A DNA stretch of 64,000 bases from DASQUK01 sp963717085 (GCA_963717085.1 CAVQVM010000002.1:434001-498000), one strand, 5' to 3'; counted from the first letter of the stretch, positions 31,655 to 39,810 are shown. Program-made: numbers and translations. The notes: generated from the sequence alone by a model not told the origin.

Positions 31655-32282
31655 CGATCCTCCGGGCCAGCTCGGCGACGATCTCGTCGATGGACATGTC
31701 GCTGGTGTCGAACTGGATGGCGTCGTCGGCCAACCGGAGTGGATCCGCCTCGCGCCCCTGATCGAACGCGTCGCGCCGGGCCATGTCGGCGGCGACCGTC
31801 TCGTAGTCGAGGTCCGACACCTCGGCGGCCCGGCGTTCGGCGCGGACCTCGGGACGGGCGTTCAGGTACACCTTGAGCATCGCGTCCGGGAACACGACCG
31901 TGCCGATGTCGCGGCCCTCCATCACGCCGCCCGACCGCTCGTAGGCCCACTCCCGCTGCCGACGCACCAGCTCGGCCCGGACCTCGGGGTTCGCCGCCAC
32001 CAACGAGACCGCACGCGACACCTCGGGGCCACGGATCTCGATCGTCGCATCGACGCCGTCGACCCGCACGTGGTCGGTGGTGACGTCGAGGTCGACGACC
32101 CGAGCCAGCTCGGCCACCGGGCCGGTGTCCGCCGGGTCGATGCCCCGCCTCAACGCCGCGAACGTGACCGCCCGGTACATCGCCCCGGTGTCGAGGTAGT
32201 CGAGCCCGAGGCGTTCGGCCAGCCGGCGCGCCACCGTCGACTTGCCGGAGCCCGCAGGGCCATCGATGGCAATGACCTTCAC
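31647..32282 (-). CDS. cmk: cytidylate kinase
   Basis: Cmk phosphorylates CMP and dCMP. The 211-residue protein has the P-loop GPAGSGKST at 8-16, the YLDTGAMYRAVT segment for nucleotide binding, the EGRDIGTVVFPDA lid region and RRDAFDQGREADPLRLADDA near the C-terminus. Its GTG start at 32282 follows a -10 hexamer, so it may have its own promoter within the run. It overlaps plsC. Neighbouring cmk and der are a conserved actinobacterial pair; here der lies 5 kb away, with genes inserted between. Confidence 0.93.
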   Translation of the reverse strand: MKVIAIDGPAGSGKSTVARRLAERLGLDYLDTGAMYRAVTFAALRRGIDPADTGPVAELARVVDLDVTTDHVRVDGVDATIEIRGPEVSRAVSLVAANPEVRAELVRRQREWAYERSGGVMEGRDIGTVVFPDAMLKVYLNARPEVRAERRAAEVSDLDYETVAADMARRDAFDQGREADPLRLADDAIQFDTSDMSIDEIVAELARRIDD

Positions 32283-32291
32283 GAGCGGGTC

Positions 32292-32297
32292 ACCCTA
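32292..32297 (-). promoter_or_regulatory. -10 hexamer TAGGGT upstream of cmk
   Basis: TAGGGT ends 9 nt before the GTG at 32282 in the 26-bp gap after aroA, suggesting an internal promoter for cmk-plsC. Confidence 0.4.
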
Positions 32298-32308
32298 CCC
32301 GGGTCGCA

Positions 32309-33646
32309 TCACCCGGTACGCAGCCCAGCGAGCGTGTCCCAGTACCCGGGGAACGTCTTGGCGACGCAGTCGGGGTCCTCGATCTCGATGCCCGGGACCC
32401 GCAGCCCGAGCAGGGCGAAGCTCATCGCCATCCGGTGGTCGTCGTACGTCCTGACCTGCGCCGGCTGCGGGATGCCCGGGTGAACCACGAAACCATCGGG
32501 CTCCTCGCGGGCGTCGACCCCGCAGCGCCGGAGCTCCCGGACCGTGGCGGCGATGCGGTCGGTCTCGTGGCCGCGGATGAAGCCGATCCCCCGCACCCGC
32601 GTGGGGCCATCGGCGAACACGGTCACCGCCGCGAGCGTCTGGGCCATGTCCGGCATGGCGGACAGGTCCACGTCGCCGAGCCCACGCAGGTGGGCGGGAC
32701 CGATCAAGGTGGTGGCGCGTGCGGATCGTTCGACGCGGGCGCCCATGGCGGCCAGGACGTCGGCGAACCGCGCGTCACCCTGCAGGCTGCCGTCCCCCAG
32801 CCCGTCGACCGTGACCCGTCCCCCGCAGATGGCGGCGGCCGCCAAGAAGTACGACGCCGCCGACGCGTCGGGCTCGACCCGGTAGGCAGTGCCGCGATAG
32901 CGACCCGGGGGGACGGTGAACATGGGATGCCCGGCGTCGTCGGCGACCGTGACATCGGCGCCGAAGGCGGCCATCACGGCGATCGTCATGTCGACGAACG
33001 GGCGGCCCACCAGCCGGGTGGTCACCCGCACACGGAGCCCCTCCCGGCAGTAGGGCGCCGCCAGCAGCAACCCCGACACGTACTGGCTCGACGTGTCGCC
33101 CGGGACGTCGAGCTGCCCACCGGTCAGGTGCCCGGGGGCCACCACCGTCACCGGCAGGTGGCCGGCCTGGCCGTGCGGCTCCACGCGGGCGCCCAGCGCC
33201 TCGATGGCCGCCAGCACGGGTCCCATGGGGCGGGCGCGGAGCGGCGGACGCCCGTCCAGTTGGTAGCCGCCGCGGCCGAGGGCCACCACCGGCACCAGGA
33301 ACCGGCTGGAGGTGCCGGACAGGCGCAGGTCGAGCTCCAACGGCCCCGACGCCAGGTCCCCGCCGGTGCCGGTCACGGTGAGGCGGGTGGGGGCGCCGGC
33401 GCCTCCTCCCTCCCCCCCGTTCGGGGCGGGCGCGATGCGGGCGCCGAGCGCCCGGAGCGCCGACGCCATCGCCTCGGTGTCGTCCGCCCGCAATGCGCCG
33501 TCGATCGCCGAGACGCCGTCGGCCAGGGCCGAGCACAGCAGCGCCCGGTTGGTCAGGCTCTTCGATCCGGGCAGGGTCACGGTGGCGTCGAGCGGCCCCT
33601 CGATCGGCTCGACCGCCCGCACACCGGGGCCGCTCGACGAGCTCAT
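32309..33646 (-). CDS. aroA: 3-phosphoshikimate 1-carboxyvinyltransferase (EPSP synthase)
   Basis: AroA joins shikimate-3-phosphate and PEP in aromatic amino acid synthesis. The 445-residue protein carries the N-terminal LPGSKSLTNRALL (Lys29), the GTSSRF active-site loop, a middle DTSSQYVSGLL segment, and the C-terminal RGHETDRIAA and PAQVRTYDDHRMAMSFALLG regions, all typical of bacterial EPSP synthases. The ATG overlaps the tyrA stop as ATGA, showing coupled translation. It sits in the order aroH-tyrA-aroA, giving three steps of the shikimate and tyrosine pathways in one unit. Confidence 0.95.
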   Translation of the reverse strand: MSSSSGPGVRAVEPIEGPLDATVTLPGSKSLTNRALLCSALADGVSAIDGALRADDTEAMASALRALGARIAPAPNGGEGGGAGAPTRLTVTGTGGDLASGPLELDLRLSGTSSRFLVPVVALGRGGYQLDGRPPLRARPMGPVLAAIEALGARVEPHGQAGHLPVTVVAPGHLTGGQLDVPGDTSSQYVSGLLLAAPYCREGLRVRVTTRLVGRPFVDMTIAVMAAFGADVTVADDAGHPMFTVPPGRYRGTAYRVEPDASAASYFLAAAAICGGRVTVDGLGDGSLQGDARFADVLAAMGARVERSARATTLIGPAHLRGLGDVDLSAMPDMAQTLAAVTVFADGPTRVRGIGFIRGHETDRIAATVRELRRCGVDAREEPDGFVVHPGIPQPAQVRTYDDHRMAMSFALLGLRVPGIEIEDPDCVAKTFPGYWDTLAGLRTG

Positions 33647-34734
33647 CGCACCGGGGGTTCGAGAGGATGCACCGACGGCCGGTAGCCCCGAGCCACCAGG
33701 CCGCGGCGCAGCACCTCCACCGCCGAGGCCTCGACCAACAGGATCAGCACGCCCTGCGCCCCCTCGGTCGAGTGGGCGATCTCGAGGTCGAAGATGTTCA
33801 CGTCGAGGTCGGTGGCGAGGGTGGTCACGTCGGCCAGCACGCCGGGCCGGTCGGGCACCGGGACCCGCAGCTCGCGCAGGTCCTCGGAGGTGCGGAGGCG
33901 GGCCGGAAGGTTGACCCGGGCGGCCCGGGCGCGTTCGAGCGCGTCCAACAGACCGGTGCGGTCGTCGCCGGCCACGATCTCCCGCATGCGCCCGAGCGCC
34001 GCGGTCAGCTCGTCCAGCACGTCGACGATCGCGGCCCGGTTGTCGCTGCAGATGTCCGGCCAGATGCCCGGGTGCCCGGCCGCGATGCGGGTCATGTCGC
34101 GAAAGCCGCCCGCCGCCAGCCGCAACAGCGCCCGGTGTTCCTCGCTGCGGACGTCGGCGAGACGCATCAGCGTCGCAGCCGTGAGGTGTGGCACGTGCGA
34201 CACGATCGCCACCAGCACGTCGTGGCGGTCGGGGGGCAACGCCACGACATCGGCGCCGAGCGTCCCGATGATCTGGCGAACCTGGGCGTACGCGCCGGCG
34301 TCGGTGCCGGTGGTGGGCGTCAGCACCCAGGTAGCACCCTCGAACAGGTCGGCCGTAGCGCCCTCGATGCCCTCCTGCTCCGACCCCGCCATGGGGTGGC
34401 CGCCCACGAACCGGGGGTCGGCGACCGCTTCGACGATCGAGGCCTTCACCGAGCCGACGTCGGTCACGAGCCCGGGCCCTGCGGCGAGCGCCCGCCGGGC
34501 TTCGTCGGCGATGGTCCGCACCGGGGTGGCGATGAACGTCACGGTGGCAGTCCGGTCGTCGCCGACGGCGTCGAGCGCACCCAGCTCCAGCGCCCGCTTG
34601 GCGCGGTCGTCGTCGAGGTCCCGTCCGGTGACATGCCAGCCCGCCTGCCGCAGCCGCATGCCGATCGAGCCCCCGACCAGACCCGCGCCGACCACTGCCG
34701 CCCGCCCGGGCTCAGGGGGGCGTCCGAGCACCAT
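33643..34734 (-). CDS. tyrA: prephenate dehydrogenase with C-terminal ACT domain
   Basis: TyrA oxidises prephenate to 4-hydroxyphenylpyruvate. The 363-residue protein begins with a Rossmann nucleotide-binding motif, GAGLVGGSIG at 17-26, then FVGGHPMAGSEQEGIEGA with the histidine-bearing active-site loop, a helical dimerisation region and a C-terminal ACT domain (about 285-363; LRELRVPVPDRPGVLADVT), which usually senses tyrosine. Arg and His residues of the substrate site are present. It overlaps aroA by 4 nt and follows aroH by 7 nt. Feedback control by tyrosine is likely from the ACT domain. Confidence 0.93.
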   Translation of the reverse strand: MVLGRPPEPGRAAVVGAGLVGGSIGMRLRQAGWHVTGRDLDDDRAKRALELGALDAVGDDRTATVTFIATPVRTIADEARRALAAGPGLVTDVGSVKASIVEAVADPRFVGGHPMAGSEQEGIEGATADLFEGATWVLTPTTGTDAGAYAQVRQIIGTLGADVVALPPDRHDVLVAIVSHVPHLTAATLMRLADVRSEEHRALLRLAAGGFRDMTRIAAGHPGIWPDICSDNRAAIVDVLDELTAALGRMREIVAGDDRTGLLDALERARAARVNLPARLRTSEDLRELRVPVPDRPGVLADVTTLATDLDVNIFDLEIAHSTEGAQGVLILLVEASAVEVLRRGLVARGYRPSVHPLEPPVR

Positions 34735-34741
34735 GTCGGCG

Positions 34742-35224
34742 CTAGTCGGGGAGGTCGTCGCGCAGGTTGCGCGCGCCCTCGAGGTAGACGTGGTGGAGCT
34801 GATCCCGGGGCACGTCGGATGTGAAGTGGATCATCACGCGGATGCAGCGCGGCGTCCCGCCCTCGATGTCGAGCTCGCGGGCGCAGATCAGTGGCACGTC
34901 GCCCAGCCCGAACTTGCGGGCCGCCTCGGCCGGAAAGGCGGACCGGATGTCGCCGGTGGCGGTGAACAACACGCTGATCAGGTCGTCGTGGTGGATGCCG
35001 TTGCGCTCGAAGAGCGCCTCCAACAGGGCGATCACCCGCTCGAACAGGTGGTCCTTGTCGTCGACGTCGACGGTGGTGGCGCCCCGCAGGGCTCGTACGG
35101 CAGGCGGCCATGCTTCCCGCTCTCGGCCTTCGGCCGGGCCGCTCGGGCTGTCGACGTGATGTCTCCCGCTCCCACGGCCGCTCGGGCCGGGCTCGCTCTC
35201 TCGCCCTCCGGGACGCTCGCTCAT
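34742..35224 (-). CDS. aroH: chorismate mutase, AroH type, with repeat-derived N-terminal extension
   Basis: AroH converts chorismate to prephenate. The core (from VRALRGATTVDVDDKDHLFER to HVYLEGARNLRDDLPD) is complete, with the AVRALRGATTVD arginine, the TATGDIRSAFPAEAARKFG region, PLICARELDIEG and RVMIHFT strands of the trimeric alpha/beta barrel fold. About 43 extra residues precede it, rich in Arg, Glu, Gly, Ser and Pro; they read from low-complexity repeats and are not part of the enzyme. An ATG at 35111 followed by GCCGCC would give a normal AroH start, but it is one base out of frame. The ATG at 35224, with a -10 hexamer, is the in-frame start. Confidence 0.88.
   Translation of the reverse strand: MSERPGGRESEPGPSGRGSGRHHVDSPSGPAEGREREAWPPAVRALRGATTVDVDDKDHLFERVIALLEALFERNGIHHDDLISVLFTATGDIRSAFPAEAARKFGLGDVPLICARELDIEGGTPRCIRVMIHFTSDVPRDQLHHVYLEGARNLRDDLPD
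35113..35224. repeat. low-complexity GC repeat preceding the chorismate mutase core
   Basis: The segment repeats GGCCGCTCGGG and CTCGCTC-type words and resembles the intergenic repeat at 50962-51192 (both read SERxxx in the minus-strand frame). It encodes the non-conserved N-terminal part of AroH and is probably an intergenic repeat read through in frame. Confidence 0.5.
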
Positions 35225-35233
35225 GACGAATCG

Positions 35234-35239
35234 AGCCTA
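35234..35239 (-). promoter_or_regulatory. -10 hexamer TAGGCT of the aroH-tyrA-aroA unit
   Basis: TAGGCT ends 9 nt before the ATG at 35224, in the short gap after rluB. It suggests a promoter for the aromatic genes independent of rluB. Confidence 0.4.
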
Positions 35240-35260
35240 GTGGTCCCCCTCGGTCGGCCC

Positions 35261-35998
35261 TCAGCGGGGTGCCGCCGCCGCCCGCTCGAGGGCGCGGACC
35301 TCGCCCTGCTCCAGCGCCCGCCACTCTCCCGGTGCCAGCCGGCGGTCGGCGATCGGACCGATGCGCACGCGCACCAGCCGGCGCACGGGAAGGCCCACGG
35401 CGTCGCACATCCGGCGGACCTGGCGCTTGCGGCCCTCGTGGATGGTGATCCGCAGCAATCGGTCGCCGACGAGGGAAGCCCTCGCCGGCGCCGTGCGCCC
35501 GTCGTCCAGATCTACGCCCTCGCGCAGCTGGCGCAGCACACCCCGCGTCGGTCGGCCCTCGACCTCGGCCAGGTACTCCTTCTCGACCCCGAACGACGGA
35601 TGCGTGAGCCGGTGGGCCAGCTCGCCGTCGTTCGTGAGCAGGAGCAGGCCCTCGGTCTCGGCGTCGAGCCGGCCGACCGGGAACACGCGCGGCTCGGCGG
35701 GGACGAGCCCCACCACGGTCGGGCGTCCCTGGGGGTCGGACGCGGTCGTGACCATGCCCGCCGGCTTGTTGAGCAGGTAGTGGACGAGCCCCGGTCGAAG
35801 GCCGACGACCGCGCCGTCGACCTCGATGCGATCGGTTTCCGGGTCGGCCCTGTCCCCCAGGCGCGCGACCTCACCGTTGACGCGCACCCGCCCCTCCGCG
35901 ATCAACGCCTCGGAGGCGCGGCGGCTGCCCAGACCGGCACGGGCCATGATCTTCTGCAGCCGCTCTGAGGGTCGATTCCGCGAATCACCTGTGGTCAT
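35261..35998 (-). CDS. rluB: rRNA pseudouridine synthase RluB/RsuA family
   Basis: The 245-residue protein has an N-terminal S4 RNA-binding domain (about 10-70; RLQKIMARAGLGSRRASEAL) and a pseudouridine synthase domain with GRLDAETEGLLLLTNDG, where Asp112 is the catalytic aspartate. Later motifs (HRLTHPSFGVEKEYLAEV, IHEGRKRQVRRM) are typical of RluB, RluE and RsuA. RluB modifies 23S rRNA helix 89 in E. coli. It follows scpB in the conserved scpA-scpB-rluB order. The start codon lies within the loop of a perfect 16-bp inverted repeat, which may affect its translation. Confidence 0.9.
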   Translation of the reverse strand: MTTGDSRNRPSERLQKIMARAGLGSRRASEALIAEGRVRVNGEVARLGDRADPETDRIEVDGAVVGLRPGLVHYLLNKPAGMVTTASDPQGRPTVVGLVPAEPRVFPVGRLDAETEGLLLLTNDGELAHRLTHPSFGVEKEYLAEVEGRPTRGVLRQLREGVDLDDGRTAPARASLVGDRLLRITIHEGRKRQVRRMCDAVGLPVRRLVRVRIGPIADRRLAPGEWRALEQGEVRALERAAAAPR

Positions 35999-36043
35999 CC
36001 GTGCACATCTAGGTTGTCTCGCGTCCGGCGGAATCGACCCTCA
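35966..36043. repeat. perfect 16-bp inverted repeat enclosing the rluB start codon
   Basis: TGAGGGTCGATTCCGC at 35966-35981 is the exact reverse complement of 36028-36043. The 46 bases between them hold the rluB start codon. One arm is directly next to the scpB stop, the other lies inside rluB codons 6-11. In RNA this could fold into a long hairpin that includes the rluB start in its loop. Confidence 0.75.
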
Positions 36044-36727
36044 TCAGGATTCGTCACCGGGTGGGGTGCGCTCGGCGTCCGCGTCCTCGAGTCGAGCCAG
36101 TTCGTCCCCCAAGGGCTCGGTGCCGGGACGGAGCCCTTGCTCGAGCTGTTCCACCACGTCGGCTCCCGGGACGAAGTCACCGATGGGCGGCAAGCCGTCG
36201 AGGCTGTCGAGGCCCAGCTGTTCGAGGAACGCGCGGGTGGTGCCGAACAGGCCAGCCTGACCCGGGCCCGGGTCGCGGCCGACCTCGGTGATGTAGCCGC
36301 GGTGCTGCAGCGTGCGCATCACGCCCTCGACGTTCACGCCCCGGATCGACGCCACCTGGGCCCGCGAGATCGGCTGCTTGTAGGCGACGATGGCCAGGGT
36401 CTCGAGGGCGGCGGCGGAGAGCTTGGCGTGCTGGCCCTCGAGTACGAAGCGCTCGATGTAGGGCGCCTGGTCGGGGTGCGTCTGGAAGCGCCAGCCACCG
36501 GCCACCCGCACCAGCTGGAACCCCCGGCCCTGCTCCTCGTACTCGGCAGCGAGGTCGACGCACAGGTCCTCGACGAGCGCGGGCCGCAGCTCCAGTAGCT
36601 GGCCCAGCAGGCCCGTATCGATCGGCTCCTCGGTCACGAGGACGATCGCCTCGATGGCCCGGCGGGCGTCGGCCCGCACGTCGTCGGTGAGCTGATCCGG
36701 AGGGCGCGCCATCGGAGGCTCCCTCAC
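36044..36727 (-). CDS. scpB: segregation and condensation protein B
   Basis: ScpB forms the condensin-like complex with ScpA and SMC for chromosome segregation. The 227-residue protein has two winged-helix domains; conserved segments are RAIEAIVLVTEEPID, WRFQTHP, KLSAAALETLAIVAYKQPISRAQVASIRGVN and the LFGTTRAFLEQLGL terminal strand. The GTG start at 36727 overlaps the scpA stop as GTGA. The last 30 or so residues are acidic and not conserved. It precedes rluB with 45 bp between, most of them part of the inverted repeat. Confidence 0.93.
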   Translation of the reverse strand: MREPPMARPPDQLTDDVRADARRAIEAIVLVTEEPIDTGLLGQLLELRPALVEDLCVDLAAEYEEQGRGFQLVRVAGGWRFQTHPDQAPYIERFVLEGQHAKLSAAALETLAIVAYKQPISRAQVASIRGVNVEGVMRTLQHRGYITEVGRDPGPGQAGLFGTTRAFLEQLGLDSLDGLPPIGDFVPGADVVEQLEQGLRPGTEPLGDELARLEDADAERTPPGDES

Positions 36728-37524
36728 CCGTCGTAGGCGTCGACGACGGTCAGGTCCTGGAGGCTCCCGACCTCGCCCAGCTCCCGGGCGCCGTCATCTC
36801 CGAGCCACACGACGCCGATGTCGCCGAAGGTGCGGGCCTGGTCGAGGTCCACGAGGCCCTTCTTGAACAGCTCCAGCACCGCCAGGAACCGCACCACCAC
36901 GTGCAGCCGCTCGGTGAGGTGGGCGGTGAGGTCCCGGAAGGTGGTGCGCCCGAGGCGGGGCAGCTCCTCGACCAGCTCGGTGATGGCGTCGGTCACCGAG
37001 ATCCGGATGGGGGCGACGTGCTCGAGGTCGATGCGCGGTGCTGGCTTGGGGACCATGGCGCGGAGGAACGCCCGACGAACCTCCTCGGCGTCCACCCCCT
37101 CGAGAAGGTCGGGCATAAGGCCCAGGAAGCGGTCGTCGACCCCCACCACGCGGGCTTGACTGCGGCCCGCCTCCCCCGCCAGAACCCGGAGCGCGATGGC
37201 TGCCTCCTTGAAGGTCTTGCACTCGACCAGCCGGTGCAGCAGGAGGTCGCGTTCCTCCCACACCGCCAGTTCCTCGTCGAGGTCGAGGTCGTCGCCGACC
37301 GGGAGGAGTCGCCGGCTCTTAAGCTCCACCAGCGTGGCGGCGATCAGCAGGAACTCACTCGCGACCTCCAGCTCGAGCTGGTCCATGCGCTCCAGCTCGT
37401 GCAGGTAGCCGCCGACGATGGTCGCCAAGCTCACCTCGTAGAGGTCGACCTGCTCCTGGAGGATCAGGTGGAGCAGCAGGTCGAAGGGTCCCTCGAAGAC
37501 GGGGGTCTGCACCTCGTAGGGCAT
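36724..37524 (-). CDS. scpA: segregation and condensation protein A
   Basis: ScpA is the kleisin subunit that bridges SMC heads. The 266-residue protein has the typical start, FEGPFDLLLHLILQEQVDLYEVSLA, a middle segment with EFLLIAATLVELKSRRLLP, and a C-terminal winged helix (VVVRFLAVLELFKKGLVDLDQ). All regions seem intact and the length is normal. It is the first gene of the scpA-scpB-rluB run and has a -10 hexamer 7 nt before its ATG, divergent from trpS. No Shine-Dalgarno sequence is seen, so the transcript is likely leaderless. Confidence 0.94.
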   Translation of the reverse strand: MPYEVQTPVFEGPFDLLLHLILQEQVDLYEVSLATIVGGYLHELERMDQLELEVASEFLLIAATLVELKSRRLLPVGDDLDLDEELAVWEERDLLLHRLVECKTFKEAAIALRVLAGEAGRSQARVVGVDDRFLGLMPDLLEGVDAEEVRRAFLRAMVPKPAPRIDLEHVAPIRISVTDAITELVEELPRLGRTTFRDLTAHLTERLHVVVRFLAVLELFKKGLVDLDQARTFGDIGVVWLGDDGARELGEVGSLQDLTVVDAYDG

Positions 37525-37531
37525 CAGTCAG

Positions 37532-37537
37532 ATGATA
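37532..37537 (-). promoter_or_regulatory. -10 hexamer TATCAT of scpA
   Basis: TATCAT ends 7 nt before the scpA ATG at 37524 on the minus strand, in the 95-bp divergent gap to trpS. Confidence 0.5.
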
Positions 37538-37605
37538 ATCACAGGCTTGTGGTTCCCCGGTGATCGGCCCCGCGAACGTGTGGGGGTCACCCAGCACCGA
37601 CGTTC

Positions 37606-37611
37606 TAGCAT
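37606..37611 (+). promoter_or_regulatory. -10 hexamer TAGCAT of trpS
   Basis: TAGCAT ends 8 nt before the trpS ATG at 37620, with no ribosome site between. No tRNA-like leader or T-box was found. Confidence 0.5.
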
Positions 37612-37619
37612 CGCACCCC

Positions 37620-38600
37620 ATGGCCCGCGTGTTCTCCGGCATACAGCCCACCGGCGAGGTGCATCTCGGCAACTACCTCGGCGCGGTCCGGCGCTGGGTG
37701 CGGGCCCAGCACGAGGACGACGCCATCCACTGCGTTGTCGACCTCCATGCCCTCACCTTCCCCCAGGACCCCGCGGTCCTCCGCACCAAGATCATCGAGG
37801 TCACGCAGATCCTGGTGGCGGCGGGTCTCGACCCCGAGGTGTGCACGCTGTTCGTGCAGAGCCAGGTGGCCGAGCACACCGAGCTCAGCTGGCTGATGGA
37901 GTGCACCGCGGCATTCGGCGAGCTGCGGCGGATGACGCAGTTCAAGGAGAAGTCCGACGAGGCCGACTTCGTCTCGGCCGCGCTGTTCACCTATCCCGCG
38001 CTGCAGGCGGCCGACATCCTCCTGTACGACACCGAGAAGGTGCCGGTGGGTGACGATCAGCGTCAACACCTCGAGCTGGCCCGCGACCTGGCGATCCGCT
38101 TCAACAACCGCTACGGCGAGACGTTCGTGGTGCCCGAGCACGCCATCCCGCCCGTGGCCGCCCGGGTCATGGACCTGCAGCATCCGGAGCGCAAGATGTC
38201 CAAGTCCGTCGACTCGCCGCTCGGCACGGTGCTGGTGTTGGACGAGCCCGACGTGATCCGTCGCAAGTTCCGGCGGGCGGTCACGGACAGCGAATCCGAG
38301 GTGCGGTACGACCCGGTGGCCAAGCCGGGGGTGGCCAACCTCCTGTCGATCCTGGCGGCGGCGACCGATGACAAGCCCGAGGCGCTTGCCGGCAACTACG
38401 GCCAGTACGGGCCCCTCAAGGACGACGCCGCCGAAGCCGTGGTCGAGCTGCTGCGACCCCTCCAGCAGCGCTTCGCCGAGCTGGCCGCCGATCCCGCCGA
38501 GACCACCCGCATCCTGGCCACGGGTGCGGCCAAGGCCCGAGCCATGGCAGGCCCGACCATCACGCGGGTCCGAGAGCGGCTGGGCCTGCCCCCGCTCTGA
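37620..38600 (+). CDS. trpS: tryptophanyl-tRNA synthetase
   Basis: TrpS charges tRNA-Trp. The ATG at 37620 gives 326 residues, a normal bacterial length. It has the class I signatures: PTGEVHLGNYLGA at 10-22 (HIGH region) and KMSKS at 192-196, with VGDDQRQHLELARDLA between. The frame is open upstream, but the -10 hexamer sets the start. The gene is alone on the plus strand, divergent from scpA and convergent with a small lipoprotein gene. No sign of antibiotic-resistant variants was looked for. Confidence 0.95.
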   Translation: MARVFSGIQPTGEVHLGNYLGAVRRWVRAQHEDDAIHCVVDLHALTFPQDPAVLRTKIIEVTQILVAAGLDPEVCTLFVQSQVAEHTELSWLMECTAAFGELRRMTQFKEKSDEADFVSAALFTYPALQAADILLYDTEKVPVGDDQRQHLELARDLAIRFNNRYGETFVVPEHAIPPVAARVMDLQHPERKMSKSVDSPLGTVLVLDEPDVIRRKFRRAVTDSESEVRYDPVAKPGVANLLSILAAATDDKPEALAGNYGQYGPLKDDAAEAVVELLRPLQQRFAELAADPAETTRILATGAAKARAMAGPTITRVRERLGLPPL

Positions 38601-38613
38601 CCGTCAGCGGCCC

Positions 38614-38868
38614 TCAGGGGCAACTGTCGGACACGAACTCCCGGGATTCGTCGTCACCCTGGAACTCGCCGCACACCTCGTGCTCACCGTCCAGGCAGCC
38701 GCCCTCGGGCTGCTCGACGAACTGGCCGGCCGTGAAGCCAGGGTGGGACAAGGCGGTCTCGGGGACGACCACGCAGTACTGGGTGCCAGACGACTCGGAC
38801 CCCATGCCGGCCCAGCAGCCGCCCAGGAACAGGGCGACACCGCCGGCTGCCAGCCATCTGCCGTCCAT
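38614..38868 (-). CDS. small secreted lipoprotein of unknown function
   Basis: The 84-residue protein begins with a short signal peptide and a lipobox-like LFLGGC with the lipidated Cys18. The mature part is acidic and holds five further cysteines (for example QYCVVVPE, GGCLDGEHEVCGEFQ and DSCP), which may form disulfides outside the membrane. No family is recognised. It ends 13 bp from the convergent trpS stop. The regular codon bias and signal peptide support a real gene; the function is unknown. Confidence 0.6.
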   Translation of the reverse strand: MDGRWLAAGGVALFLGGCWAGMGSESSGTQYCVVVPETALSHPGFTAGQFVEQPEGGCLDGEHEVCGEFQGDDESREFVSDSCP

Positions 38869-38951
38869 GACTCACCCCCTTGAGAACCCGCCCCGAGCAG
38901 GACGTAACGGAGTCCCAGTATCACCGAACGGGCTGCCGTCCGTCGGATCAG

Positions 38952-39476
38952 TCAGTCATCGTCGGCGGCCTTCAGCGCGGCGCCGACCTCGGGGGCGACC
39001 GTCCATCGTTCGGGTGGCAGATGGTGCTCCCGGGCCCAGGCGATCGTGAGGGTGTCACTTCCCGCCCCGGCCAGCAGCGCGGCGCCGATCTCGTCGTGGC
39101 AGAGGTAGCGGCCAACGCGGCCGGCCAGCCCGTCCCGCCCGCGCCACTGGCGGGCCACATCGTGGCCCCCGACCATGCCGGCCACCGTGGCGGCCGCCCG
39201 GCCCACGGGGCCGAACCCGCTGTCGATCTTGCCGACGTCGTGCAGCAGCGCCGCCGCCAGCACCGGGCGGGTCGCCGCCCGACCCAGCGTGACGTCCACG
39301 CGGCGCGCGACGACGAGGGCATGGCGGCGATCCGCCGCGCTCATCCGTCGCCAGAGGCCGGCCTCGCCGGGCGTCATGCGGTCCACCGCCCAGGCGTCGT
39401 CGGCAGGCGGCGGGCCGCCGGGCCTGAGCGATCCGAAGAACCGGCGAACCAGGTGGCCGAGGTAGCGCAGATGCAC
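38952..39476 (-). CDS. HD-domain protein (putative metal-dependent phosphohydrolase)
   Basis: The 174-residue protein carries LAAALLHDVGKIDSGFG, the His-Asp pair of the HD superfamily, with later histidines in YLCHDEIGAALL and WAREHHLP as further metal ligands. HD proteins hydrolyse phosphate esters, often of nucleotides or second messengers. It starts with a GTG immediately after the DksA-like stop (TGAGTG), so the two are co-translated. The N-terminus (MHLRYLGHLVRRFFGSLRP) is basic and amphipathic, without a signal peptide. The substrate is unknown. Confidence 0.8.
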   Translation of the reverse strand: MHLRYLGHLVRRFFGSLRPGGPPPADDAWAVDRMTPGEAGLWRRMSAADRRHALVVARRVDVTLGRAATRPVLAAALLHDVGKIDSGFGPVGRAAATVAGMVGGHDVARQWRGRDGLAGRVGRYLCHDEIGAALLAGAGSDTLTIAWAREHHLPPERWTVAPEVGAALKAADDD

Positions 39477-39803
39477 TCAGGCGTGATTCACACAGAAGCG
39501 CGTTGCCGGGATGGCCTCGAGCCTCGCCTCGGCGATCTGCTCGCCACAGCGCTCGCACAGCCCGTACTTGCCCTGGTCGAACTTGGCCAGGGCGTGCTCC
39601 ACCTCGTCGAGCTGCTCGTTGAGCTGGTTGAGCAGCGCCATGTTCTCGCCGAGCTCCGCGGCCACCTGCCCGGAGTCGGCGAAGTTCTCGTCGTACGACA
39701 GCGTTCCTCCGCCGCTGTCGAGGGTCGAGATCTGAGCTCGAAGCCGCGCGCGCTCGCTCTCGAGTTGCTCTCGGAGGCTGGACAGCAGCGTCTGGTCGGG
39801 CAT
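39477..39803 (-). CDS. DksA/TraR-type zinc-finger protein
   Basis: The ATG at 39803 gives 108 residues; an extension to 39833 lacks support. The protein has a helical coiled-coil region (LREQLESERARLRAQIS, LNQLNEQLDEVEHALAKFDQG) and a C-terminal zinc finger with CERCGEQI and a final CVNHA. This is the DksA/TraR layout: such proteins enter the secondary channel of RNA polymerase and modulate initiation. The coiled-coil tip lacks an obvious DxxDxA motif, so the exact activity is uncertain. It is co-transcribed with the HD-domain gene. Confidence 0.83.
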   Translation of the reverse strand: MPDQTLLSSLREQLESERARLRAQISTLDSGGGTLSYDENFADSGQVAAELGENMALLNQLNEQLDEVEHALAKFDQGKYGLCERCGEQIAEARLEAIPATRFCVNHA

Positions 39804-39810
39804 CACGGCA

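Noticed and set aside
37525..37619. T-box or trp leader before trpS
   Set aside because: The -10 hexamer lies 8 nt before the start, leaving no leader for an RNA switch.
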